In this document: in pieces, positions 1 to 10,639 of the stretch
How the letters are laid out: the number at the start of each line of letters is the position of its first letter
Numbering within the stretch: the stretch's first letter is position 1
Assembly: GCA_947069175.1 (NCBI GenBank)
Contig: CAMTDV010000013.1
Span: 26,477,857 to 26,541,856 of the forward strand
Direction of reading: 5' to 3'
DNA length: 64,000 nt
DNA from: Scalesia atractyloides
Taxonomy: Eukaryota; Streptophyta; Magnoliopsida; Asterales; Asteraceae
Translations under genes and position numbers: made by a program
Notes under the pieces: model-generated
What the model was told of the DNA's origin: nothing
Databases searched by the model: none
The model's input: only the letters and a program-made list of their open reading frames with translations

Positions 1-2885
1 AGTTTCTATTAAAAAAAGGAGTTGGAGACCAATAAAAAACAAAAAATTGCATAAAAACATACAACTACGAAACCAGGTAAATCCTTATAATCGCGTCGGA
101 TTTTCCCAATACTCGTGTAGGGTGATACAGTACCGATTCCGAAAATAGGATATTTTTATACCTAGTTATAGAAAACCCGAACCTGGGTACACCAGGTACG
201 ATTTTCCTGGCCAATACATAAACCTGAACCCGACCCCGGTATTGCCAATACCCGCAAAACCTATACTCGATAATACCCATACCATGTATATACCCGAACC
301 TGGGTATTCAAAAAACCCGGTTATGTGCACCTCTAGTCACAAGTAGTGGGTTTATTATTATTATTTTTAACTCAAACTGCTTTGGAACCGGTTGTGACTT
401 TGACCAGTTCCATGTCAAATTGTTTTGGTTCTGCCCCGATTTGTTCGGTTTCTACAATTGATTTGCAAGGTTGGTTCCGGTTCGGTTTAGTTGTGGTTTC
501 GATTTGTAAACCGGTTCTTGCGCGCACAATATAAAAAATAAGACAAAAATTATTTTTTTTGTAGTTTTTTAACCTTTTATATATTTTTTATTAATGTGTA
601 TTTGTTTGTGTAGAAACCTGTTTGTACATGGTTTTTCAAATACTTGTACTTGGTTTTCCTATACCCAGTTATGATGCACTTTTATGATATGTAATCTTGT
701 AATATATCTAACTTTCAAACATATATACGAAGCTTTATGTTATTAATTTTAAAGTTTCTATTAAAAAAAGGAGTTGGAGACCAATAAAAAACAAAAAATT
801 GCATAAAAACATACAACTACGAAACCAGGTAAATCCTTATAATCGCGTCGGATTTTCCCAATACTCGTGTAGGGTGATACAGTACCGATTCCGAAAATAG
901 GATATTTTTATACCTAGTTATAGAAAACCCGAACCTGGGTACACCAGGTACGATTTTCTTGGCCAATACATGAACCTGAACCCGACCCCGGTATTGCCAA
1001 TACCCGCAAAACCTATACTCGATAATACCCATACCAGGTATATACCCGAACCTGGGTATTCAAAAAACCCGGTTATGTGCACCTCTAGTCACAAGTAGTG
1101 GGTTTATTATTATTATTTTTAACTCAAACCGCTTTGGAACCGGTTGTGACTTTGACCAGTTCCATGTCAAATTGTTTTGGTTCTGCCCCGATTTGTTCGG
1201 TTTCTACAATTGATTTGCAAGGTTGGTTCCGGTTCGGTTTAGTTGTGGTTTCGATTTGTAAACCGGTTCTTGCGCGCACAATATAAAAAAATAAGACAAA
1301 AATTATTTTTTTGTAGTTTATTAACCTTTTATATATTTTTTATTAATGTGTATTTGTTAGTGTAGAAACCTGTTTGTACATGGTTTTTCAAATACTTGTA
1401 CTTGGTTTTCCTATACCCAGTTATGATGCACTTTTATGATATGTAATCTTGTAATATATCTAACTTTCAAATATATATACGAAGCTTTATGTTATTAATT
1501 TTAAAGTTTCTATTAAAAAAAGGAGTTGGAGACCAATAAAAAACAAAAAATTGCATAAAAACATACAACTACGAAACCAGGTAAATCCTTATAATCGCGT
1601 CGGATTTTCCCAATACTCGTGTAGGGTGATATAGTACCGATTCCGAAAATAGGATATTTTTATACCTAGTTATAGAAAACCCGAACCTGGGTACACCAGG
1701 TACGATTTTCCTGGCCAATACCTGAACCTGAACCCGACCCCGGTATTGCCAAAACCCGCAAAACCTATACTCGATAATACCCATACCAGGTATATACCCG
1801 AACCTGGGTATTCAAAAAACCCGGTTATGTGCACCTCTAGTCACAAGTAGTGGGTTTATTATTATTATTTTTAACTCAAACCGCTTTGGAACTGGTTGTG
1901 ACTTTGACCAGTTCCATGTCAAATTGTTTTGGTTCTGCCCCGATTTGTTCGGTTTCTACAATTGATTTGCAAGGTTGGTTCCGGTTCAGTTTAGTTGTGG
2001 TATCGATTTGTAAACCGGTTCTTGCGCGCACAATATAAAATAATAAGACAAAAATTATTTTTTTGTAGTTTATTAACCTTTTATATATTTTTTATTAATG
2101 TGTATTTGTTAGTGTAGAAACCTGTTTGTACATGGTTTTTCAAATACTTGTACTTGGTTTTCCTATACCCAGTTATGATGCACTTTTATGATATGTAATC
2201 TTGTAATATATCTAACTTTCAAATATATATACGAAGCTTTATGTTATTAATTTTAAAGTTTCTATTAAAAAAAGGAGTTGGAGACCAATAAAAAACAAAA
2301 AATTGCATAAAAACATACAACTACGAAACCAGGTAAATCCTTATAATCGCGTCGGATTTTCCCAATACTCGTGTAGGGTGATATAGTACCGATTCCGAAA
2401 ATAGGATATTTTTATACCTAGTTATAGAAAACCCGAACCTGGGTACACCAGGTACGATTTTCCTGGCCAATACCTGAACCTGAACCCGACCCCGGTATTG
2501 CCAAAACCCGCAAAACCTATACTCGATAATACCCATACCAGGTATATACCCGAACCTGGGTATTCAAAAAACCCGGTTATGTGCACCTCTAGTCACAAGT
2601 AGTGGGTTTATTTATTATTATTTTAACTCAAACCGCTTTGGAACTGGTTGTGACTTTGACCAGTTCCATGTCAAATTGTTTTGGTTCTGCCCCGATTTGT
2701 TCGGTTTCTACAATTGATTTGCAAGGTTGGTTCCGGTTCAGTTTAGTTGTGGTATCGATTTGTAAACCGGTTCTTGCGCGCACAATATAAAATAATAAGA
2801 CAAAAATTATTTTTTTGTAGTTTATTAACCTTTTATATATTTTTTATTAATGTGTATTTGTTTGTGTAGAAACCTGCTTGTACAT
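1..2885. repeat. 752-bp tandem array built from hAT-like terminal sequences
   Basis: Units start at 1, 753, 1505 and 2257. The first three are full length (752 bp) and the fourth stops at 2885, where it changes to different sequence. Units are nearly identical. Each holds a stretch rich in accaggt/acccgg motifs ending in gtgcacctcta (positions 325-335 in unit 1), then gtcacaag, then a second stretch rich in aaccggtt. Such motif-dense ends that finish in a CAGRGGTGCAC-like inverted terminus are typical of plant hAT transposon subterminal regions. The short ORFs in both strands repeat with the unit and show no protein similarity I recognise. The array continues out of the window on the left. 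Confidence 0.9.
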
Positions 2886-3108
2886 TTTTTTTATATAAAA
2901 TTGACCCTTTTTTCATCGGTTTGAAACCTTCTTTTATTTTTCAAACCGGTTTGTGTAAACACCAGTTCGGTTTTTGAAGCGAAGGAGGGAAACCGATGTG
3001 AACCCTACGGTTTGGATTACAAATTGAATCGATTTGGCTTGCACCAGTTCTAAACCGGAAGTTTGGCCGGTTTCGGTCCCCAATCCGATTCTTTTTTGTT
3101 CATCTCTT
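2600..3108. mobile_element. Putative non-autonomous hAT-like element flanked by gtcacaag
   Basis: The segment starts tagtgggttta and ends gttcatctctt. Identical 8-mers gtcacaag lie at 2592-2599 and 3109-3116, the target-site length expected for hAT elements. The right end resembles the Ac-type terminus TTTCATCCCTA. The left end does not match it well, so the inverted repeat is poor. The interior is rich in aaaccgg/ccggttt subterminal motifs and has no coding capacity. The left part of this element is also the right part of every unit in the upstream array. Confidence 0.5.
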
Positions 3109-3116
3109 GTCACAAG

Positions 3117-4376
3117 TCACAACTTATTGCAACTGTTAGCAGCCATAGTAACCCTTTAATAGAGTGGATAATGCAAGCATGGAATTAGAACCGCAAATAG
3201 CCGAGTTGCACGTTGAGTAGCAAGCCCAAATGGGTCACTCATGTCAAGCTCTCTCTACCGCTTTCCTTTGACTCGCCTGAAAACCGAGCATATATGACCA
3301 TGTGGGGCTTAATCAAGAGCAGAGAGATCTGATCTTCTGGTGGTGAGTGGCGACGACAGTTATGTGGAGGCATTTGCTATTGTGTCATGGTGGTAGAGGG
3401 AGAGAGAGAGCTGACAGATATTGATAAGACCATGTATTATGGGCTCACTACACATAAGCCTTATAATGCCATGCACATACCCCGCCCGCTATTTTTTATG
3501 AGGCATGAGCCCTTTTGCTCATGGTCGTAGCCACGCCCTGCCCTCAAAATGTGTTCCCACTTATGTTTTTTATTCAATCAAGTCTTAGTTAAATCACCAC
3601 CTTTTACTAATTTTTATTATTCATTTTAAACATAAATTTTAATTAAAGTGATAAGTGAAACCATAACACTTCAGTTTAATGTGAGAGTAAAGAGAGATGG
3701 ATGTTTAGGGTTAGAATGATGCACACTTTGGTCTTTTTAATCAGAAATATATTAGATTATTTTAACGTATAAAAAGTTTGGGGGGGGGGGGGGGGGGGGT
3801 ATTTGTCTTTACATAAAAAAAATTAACGGTAGATATTGGTGGAGGTTAAAATTGTGAAGTTGATTGAAATAGAAATCAAACTATTGGACTTTTTGGGTGG
3901 GTCAAACAACATGAACTAAAACCATAATTTAACTCATTGAACTAATAATCAATCTAAAAAGGTATTTCAAAGTTAATGTCTAAGGGTGGAGGGTGTTTTC
4001 TCGCTCTCGCCCTGAAGGTGGGGGGCGGTGTTCTTACCTCTACATAAAGTTTTGCCGCTTTTCTTCTTTGTTGCAGCTCCAACTCAAGAGAGGTGCCCCA
4101 CTTCGGTACCTAGAGGTGGGACGATGTTCCTGCCGTTCCATCCGGAAACCATTCTGTCCAACCTATGAGAAAAGATTTAAGGTTTGTTAAGTTCATTTCT
4201 CTACATTTCTATGTATCTTGTGTACTGAATATTGACTTAATACTAAACATAGGAGAATGTTGGTTCAACTGTATGTTGATAATGAAATTTAAGCTACTAA
4301 GTATAAATATAGTTTGTTCCATTGATTGTGCGTTGGTTATTGTACAAACTTAATCAAATGTACAAACTTGGGGGAG
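3117..4376. other. No gene seen; degenerate repeat DNA
   Basis: There is no convincing ORF or protein similarity. The stretch 3970-4170 is relatively GC-rich, with repeated gaggtgggg/gttcctgccgttcc-type words that look like an old transposon. The 12 bases before 4377 (acttgggggag) look like a polypurine tract for the LTR that follows. Confidence 0.5.
3780..3799 (+). repeat. Uninterrupted run of 20 G
   Basis: Twenty consecutive G bases lie in AT-rich flanks. The run could be a real homopolymer or a sequencing-length artefact. Confidence 0.9.
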
Positions 4377-4936
4377 TGGTAGATTTATCCTCTTCAGTCT
4401 TCACATAGGAAATAGAGTGGGCCTGTGCCCACTGTACAGCCCAATTTTTAGTTAGTCTTCAAGGGATTAATGGTGGGAATTTGGATTAGACAAAACTTAG
4501 GATTATTTAATCTATGTATATATGTAGTAGGATTGAACAAATTTTGATTAGACACATTAATGGTGGTAATTTGAAATAGTCAAGTGTCTTGGATATGATT
4601 TGATAGTTCTTAAATTATAAACTAAACTTAGGATTATTTTATTTATGTAGTAGGATTGAACAAATTTTGATTAGAAAGAACTATGTATAAATTGGTCACA
4701 TGGCATGGCAGAAATAGAAAGTCAAAATTGACAAAACTCAAACGGTTGTTATTGACAATTTCTGTTACACCAAGGGAACCGGTGTAATCTCCTTGTATGC
4801 ACCAGTTCATAGCCTATAAATAGGTGGAAAATTGTAAAGATTCGTTGATCAATTGTATAAGTGATTCCATTGTTCTGATTATAATCCAGCATATGTGGAT
4901 GGTTAATTTGTGATTGATTGTTCTTGATTGCCAACA
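4377..4936 (+). mobile_element. Putative copia-like LTR (solo or 3' LTR)
   Basis: It begins tggtagattt directly after the purine tract cttgggggag and ends gattgccaaca, giving the TG...CA termini of an LTR (560 bp). A TATA box (tataaata, 4815-4822) sits in the last quarter, where U3 meets R in copia LTRs. No partner LTR was found in the window, so it is either the 3' LTR of an element whose body is lost or a solo LTR. It directly abuts an AAA-ATPase fragment, which suggests it landed in that gene. Confidence 0.5.
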
Positions 4937-4954
4937 ATAAAAATGTTTTTTGTC

Positions 4955-5130
4955 AGGGTTTTTGAATTTATTTATGGGTTAAGGTCAAGTTGTGGGGACG
5001 AAAGAATTATCATATTCACCACAAACCGAAAAGAGAAGCTCGATCCTGCACTTCTTCAACCTGGTCGTATGGTTGTTCACATCAACATGTCGTATTGCAC
5101 CCGTGTGGGTTTAGGTTGCTGGTATGCTGT
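4955..5130 (+). pseudogene. Fragment of a BCS1-like AAA-ATPase
   Basis: Translation from about 4958 gives a stretch of about 48 residues matching the AAA core of plant BCS1-like/HSR4-type ATPases. It includes GLRSSCGDERIIIFTTN (the sensor-1 region with TTN) and LDPALLQPGRM (the second region of homology with the arginine-finger Arg), then HINMSYC. The match continues as GFRLL in the +1 frame after about 5100, so there is a 1-bp frameshift. The Walker A and B regions and the BCS1 N-terminal domain are missing. Intact family members are about 450-520 residues and are organellar or ER membrane ATPases. The fragment starts just after a putative LTR end at 4936 and is clearly non-functional. Confidence 0.85.
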
Positions 5131-5612
5131 TTTTCTTCTCTAAATGAATTTGTGTCTGTATTTATTTTTTTGTCTTTCTTTTGAAAGCTAATTATTTACG
5201 TAGGTTATTTTTTATTTTACAATTTTTTATTGCTCATCATAGATGTAGACTCAGAATATAGTCTAGCAGTGAAACAACCAAAGTGGTAATTATGACAGGT
5301 TATCAAACAGATTAGTTGATTTTGGTAAAAAGAATTGCTTATGGGTTTATTTGGTCTCTGTCATAGCGTATGAACCCATTTTGATAGTATTATTTCTAAC
5401 ACAATCCGTTTTAAGGTGGGCCCATGTTGATCGGAATCCGTTTTGACTGCAATCGCAATTGAAGAATATTTATAATTATTATACAAAATAAATTTATTTT
5501 ATATATTTGATAACCAGAACTAGTTTAACATGTCAGAATCAGTTCAATGGTTTGTTTATACTTCACGGAAAAACTCATCGATAAATTCAAGTTTACTAGA
5601 TTTAATACAAAT

Positions 5613-5684
5613 GTGGCTGTAGTTTAGTGGTAAGAATTCCACGTTGTGGCCGTGGAGACCTGTGCTCGAATACCAGCAGACACA
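5613..5684 (+). tRNA. Decayed tRNA-His (GTG) gene
   Basis: The 72-bp cloverleaf has anticodon stem ccacg/cgtgg (5639-5643/5651-5655), loop ttgtggc and anticodon gtg at 5646-5648, so it is tRNA-His. The D-arm and box A are intact. Two pairs of the T-stem next to the loop are mismatched (ctgtg against accag) and one acceptor pair is lost (G4 opposite A), compared with the usual plant sequence. It is probably a pseudogene. No CCA is encoded. Confidence 0.85.
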
Positions 5685-5757
5685 TATATTTTTTCATAAT
5701 TTATCTCGCAAACGACGCTCCCACAAATTTACTATATATTTTTCATTTAATTTTAAA

Positions 5758-5900
5758 TACTTGTTTTTTAACTTTGTTGTAATCTGCAATTTGTTTTTTA
5801 ACTTTGTTGTAATCTGCAATTTATTACTTGTTTTTTTAACTTTGTTGTAATCTGCAATTTATATGTATACTTGTTTTTTTAACTTTGTTGTAATATGCAA
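5758..5900 (+). repeat. Four copies of a 30-bp unit
   Basis: A unit of ttgttttttaactttgttg plus taatctgcaat is tandem and identical at 5761-5790 and 5791-5820. Two spaced copies with small changes follow at about 5828-5862 and 5870-5900. Confidence 0.9.
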
Positions 5901-7461
5901 ACTTCTCCATCTCTCACAAACTTTTGAATATTTACGATTAGTTATACGTTGTTGGAACAATCTTTCTTACATTATCTTTTCGAACAGTTATGTTTCATTT
6001 ATCTAAACGTGTTGTAATGATCTTGTTTTATTTACAACGAGTTCAACTTGTAATTAGATTTTACTTTTTATTATAGTTTTAAATAAGTAGGGTTGTTTTT
6101 TACATTGTTTTACAGGGGCGGATTTATCTCTGGTTGAGGAGTTACTTTTGAAACCCCTCAATTTTATCTCCAAAGTGCAAATTTGTTCTTTTTTTCTCTC
6201 TCCGTTTTATATATAGGGTACCCCGGAGCAAATATTAAGATACTCTGAGAGAAGATTAGAGTGAAACCAAATTGGAGTTTTCATGTTGTGGACAAGTAGC
6301 AGCCAGGGGTTGTGTAAAAATATGAAGAAGATGAGGTAGCGGCTCTCTGAAAACATGAAGAAGAAGAAGACGACGACCTAAAGGACACTGCGCTTTTTTT
6401 AAGAACTATAAAGCCCATTTATTTAAAGGTCTGCATATTTTTTAAGAACTATAACGCTCATTTATTTAAAGGTCGGCACCTACAGATTTGCATGTTTTCT
6501 TATTTACCCTTTGAATTTTCCCTTTTAGCTTTGGGCCTTTGAATTTTTCTTATTTTGTGAAAGTTACGTTTATTGTTAGGTGCATTTTTACGCATATTTT
6601 ATCATATTTTTAACACATATTTCCATTGCATATTAGGCATTAGATCATAGATATTGCATACTTTTGAAATACACACATTTTTGTGGAACGAAATCTACTT
6701 CGGTCGTTTTTAATGATTTTGTAGGCGTGGAGCCGTTGAAAAGGATGAGTGCGTTGGAAGAAAGAAAGTAATTAAAAATAAGAATAAGTGAGGTGATGGA
6801 CAAAACAAGTTAGATACGTGACTAAGCTAGTCTGGAAACCAACACTGACGGATGCATCTTTGATTAGATTTAATATAGTATTATGATTGTTCACCTTTTT
6901 GTTTGAGGTGTATAGTATCATAATAACTAGTTATTTTCCCCAGACGCGTTACGTTGGATGCCATTGTGAAGATTTGGTGGTGGTACATTTAGTAGACTTG
7001 CTGTAACATATAAAAGAGAAAACATAAAAAAACATAGTCGTAACATAGTTAAAAGGGATATAGAGATTCAAGTTGCAAGTTACGGTGTAACGTGACGAGA
7101 ACTACACATTTGTATATATATGCAACCAATATAAGTTTCTTAATATAATAAACATTTTTACAAATGGGTCACATGTATTCGGTATTCCAACTAATCTCGT
7201 GAAAATCCACTGTATAGTGGATATTCATATGCATGTCATTATGCAACAGCCGTCAATTACTATGAATTAAAAAGATTATGTACATTTATAAAATAAATGA
7301 ATTAAAAAACGTATACACTAATTAATTTTAGTCTGGGTTTTAAGACAGTAGGCCCACATAATACAATACCATATATAACTAAATCCATTTATTTAATTCC
7401 CTATATCTCTCTGTTTCTAATAAACTTATACGAGATAAAAATAAATTAAAAAGTTAAGAAT
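5901..7461. other. No gene seen; AT-rich intergenic DNA
   Basis: No ORF of note. The word caggggcgga near 6113 resembles a plant hAT terminus, but no matching right end was found. The sequence before 7462 ends in agaat, the target repeat of the LTR that follows. Confidence 0.5.
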
Positions 7462-7559
7462 TGTTATGAACAGATTATTTATCGTGACTTTCCACGTTCT
7501 TAACTCCCGTCTCTTTATATAGTCTTGTATTAATAATATGGTCTATATATAGAGGTCCT
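7462..7559 (+). mobile_element. Left part of an interrupted copia solo LTR
   Basis: The LTR starts tgttatgaacag and is preceded by agaat (7457-7461). It breaks at 7559, where a complete related copia element begins, and resumes at 13897-14031. Its sequence is clearly related to the LTRs of the inserted element (shared tgttatgaa and gtgactttccac). Joined, the LTR would be about 233 bp. With agaat on both outer sides and no internal domain of its own, it reads as a solo LTR made by LTR-LTR recombination before the nested insertion. Confidence 0.8.
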
Positions 7560-7831
7560 TGTTATGAATGCATCCATTATGTAGTGACTTTCCACATGTA
7601 TAACCCCTATCTATGAATGCATCCATTATGTAGTGACTTTTCACATGTATAACTCATTTCTCTTATTTACTATTGTACTAATGTGAGTGCCTATATATAA
7701 TGGCATTTGTACATGATGTTATATCAATGAATAAGAATTCTCCATGTTCTATTCTCTACACGATTTCATAGTCTAGCTCTCATGTTTATATACATATATC
7801 TTAGTTGCTAATAGACCGTTGTTTCACAACA
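7560..7831 (+). repeat. 5' LTR of the 7560 copia element
   Basis: A 272-bp LTR from tgttatgaatg to gtttcacaaca. It opens with a short internal duplication: atgaatgcatccattatgta occurs twice, about 48 bp apart. It is followed by cgttatcagcacg, which shares only the TATCAG core with the usual iMet primer site. Confidence 0.95.
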
Positions 7832-8241
7832 CGTTATCAGCACGAACGTGCTCTATGTGTTTAGCCACCCTTAGTATCCTTTTTCCTTGCCTTTGATGTG
7901 CATTATTTTCCAGCCTAACTCAATCTCTCACGTTGAGAAAGCAACCCAATAATTATCCAAAATGATGAAAGATGGGTTTCTTATGCGTTGAAAACCGTAG
8001 ATGCATAGCCACTGCTGACAAAACGTTGGATCTTCGGATCTGCAATCTCTACTAATAAAGGTATGATTCTTCATATGATTATTTCATATTATATTTGATG
8101 ATGATGATACATCAATCTTACTGGTGACACTTAATAATATACATATATAACTTAAACTGATCATTACTATAAATTCTAGGATGTAGTCTCATGACTGAAC
8201 TCTTATCTATATATTTTTTTTCATTTGTTTTTAGATAGTTA

Positions 8242-8242
8242 T

Positions 8243-8270
<28 letters not shown>
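8242..8270 (+). repeat. TA microsatellite
   Basis: About 14 TA dinucleotides lie within the 5' internal part of the copia element. Confidence 0.9.
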
Positions 8271-8274
<4 letters not shown>

Positions 8275-9015
8275 TATATATTATATTTAGCATGTTGGTA
8301 TTTATCAGGATTTAGATGTTACATCATAAATTATGACGTTACAATTGACTAATACATTCTAATACTCATTATTAGTTTTCGTTGACGACGACGATATTAC
8401 GTATATTTATTTTATTTTCTCTTTTACAAATGATCTCTTCTATTATTCTAAATTGGTTGGATTATCATTTAGTTAGTTAATTTAATTATAATATATGTTG
8501 TTTAGGACTCTTACAATCTAATGATGTTCATCTGCATATTCTTTAAGCCACCATAATCATATATTTATGCTTCTTTATTAACCTTGTTAAGTTGTAAATA
8601 AAATTGTTGAATTATTTTGATTTGAGGAAGTTAATTTGCAATCTAGAGAATATTATATGTGCTTTTAGAATTCATGAAAAACAATTAAATTCAATATTCA
8701 ATATTACAAAGTATGGAACTCAATATTTATGGACTAAACAATGCAATTGTATTAGGTATATATGCTTGTATTGGTGGTCATATATACATGATGTATGTCC
8801 TAGATTTTTATTTTGTATAGTTTATAATTTAAATGGATATGAATTCTGTAATTAATTGTTTTTATTAGTCATTGTTAATACATAGCATGTCAAAAGATAT
8901 TTACATAATTAGATATAAATGAGTTATGTGAGTAGTGCTCATTGGATATCAATCCTCTGTTTATAAATATCAATTGATTTAGTTTTAAATAAACTATACA
9001 ACTTATAATGCAATA

Positions 9016-9070
<55 letters not shown>
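9016..9070 (+). repeat. ATT trinucleotide microsatellite
   Basis: About 18 ATT repeats lie inside the copia internal region. They produce a spurious poly-isoleucine ORF on the minus strand. Confidence 0.95.
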
Positions 9071-10343
9071 GTTATAACATGATTATGCAAATATCGTTTG
9101 GTACTTATACTAAGGTTAATGCTATAACAATTTTGCATATAAGAAATTCATATAATAGATTAATATTGCTAGATATCATGAATTGTTTTTAGAGAAACAT
9201 TTTCTAGCGATGTCGGTACCTCTCATGTATTCATTATGCCATGTCATAATGTTTAACAATTTATTTGTATATTAACTATTACTATTGCTAGTGTAAATAG
9301 TGACTATTGCTATTGCTTCATATGTACAATGTATAGATTGCTTATATAATGTCATCAGTTGTTTAAATATCAATATTTGAGGAAAAAATAAGTATGTTAT
9401 GTAATTCATCAGTATTACAATTTTCAAATAAAATTTTCAAATACAAGTAATAAATGATCTGAGAGACTTGAAAGAGATATATGTTTAAGTTTTAAAGTAA
9501 GTGTTCAAAATATATAAGATATTATGTTTGGTTATACCATAATAAGTTATTACATAAATTATATGCGTCTGCTTATTAGTGATAAAAATGTTTCTTATTT
9601 TTTAAAGGCCCATTATAAGTTGTTTTTATATGATGACATGCTTTCATGTATTTTATGATTTGTTACTATCTATACCTTGTATTCTATATGCTATCACTTC
9701 TTTGCATCGATAATACCGAATAGAATGACTAAACCAAAGTTGTGGTTTATTGTCATTCTCATGAAAAAGAGAAATATGCTTCAATTTGACACCCAAAGTG
9801 TCATACTCCTTGTATCTCGTTATCAAGTATAAAAGAAACATTATATGAGCCGTACATATAATTACTTCTCAATTGACGTTATACGAAGAGAAGTTTATTT
9901 ATAAGGGAAATCGGATAAAACAAATTTTGTTTGTCAAACCTCAAATATACTCCTGAAGTATCAATATCATAAAGGGTATAAACGGTTTGAAACGACTGTA
10001 TATCTATATGTTCGAGAAAATAATGAAAAACCGTAAAAATTGTATGGTTTTACTCTGATTCATGAAGTGAATATATATATTGATCATTGTAATCATGGAT
10101 ATAATTGAGAAAATTGCAATGATGGTCATTGTAATAATGATCGAGCATTAGAAATTATAATGATAGCCAAGTTAATAATGAGATTGACCACCACAAGTGG
10201 CAAAATAAGGGAGTAATAATATGAGAATGATATGTGGAAATATTGACGGCAATATAACATGATACTTTATACATTATCTCGTGTCTTATGTCTTGTACTA
10301 GCATACGTGCAAATAATACATATACGATTATAAACAAGAAGTT

Positions 10344-10639
10344 TATGGATCATGATTATTTACTTTATTGGTATGACCGGTTAGACCACACCGAATCAAT
10401 GATGATATGAAACATAATGAAGAACTTGAAGATTCTTCTAGTTGATAGCATATTATGTTTGCTCTTAAAGGAAATTATTTATTTGCCAATTATGGATCAT
10501 GATTATTTACTTTATTGGTATGACCGGTTAGACCATACCGAGTCAATGATGATATGAAACATAATGAAGAACTTGAAGATTCTTCTAGTTGATAGCATAT
10601 TATGTTTTCTCTTTAAGGGAAATTATTTATTTGCCAATT
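10344..10639 (+). repeat. 147-bp tandem duplication covering the GAG-pre-integrase region
   Basis: Two nearly identical copies start at tatggatcat, at 10344 and 10491. Each encodes a match to the copia GAG-pre-integrase zinc-binding region (WYDRLDHTESMM, family form W-H-x-R-L-x-H), then a stop. The small number of differences shows the duplication is recent relative to the element's stop codons. Confidence 0.85.

Noticed and set aside
65..2790. Repeated 71- and 62-codon ORFs on both strands of the array
   Set aside because: They recur only because the DNA repeats, lie in transposon subterminal sequence, and have no protein similarity.
1..2885. CRISPR-like repeat pattern
   Set aside because: The unit is 752 bp without short unique spacers; this is a plant tandem repeat.
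5613..5684. Organellar insertion as the source of the tRNA
   Set aside because: The body resembles the nuclear plant tRNA-His, and flanking DNA shows no plastid or mitochondrial genes.
6113..6130. Start of a hAT element (caggggcgga)
   Set aside because: No matching inverted right end or 8-bp target repeat was found within several kb.
8890..9138. 82-codon minus-strand ORF with poly-isoleucine
   Set aside because: Translation of an ATT microsatellite.
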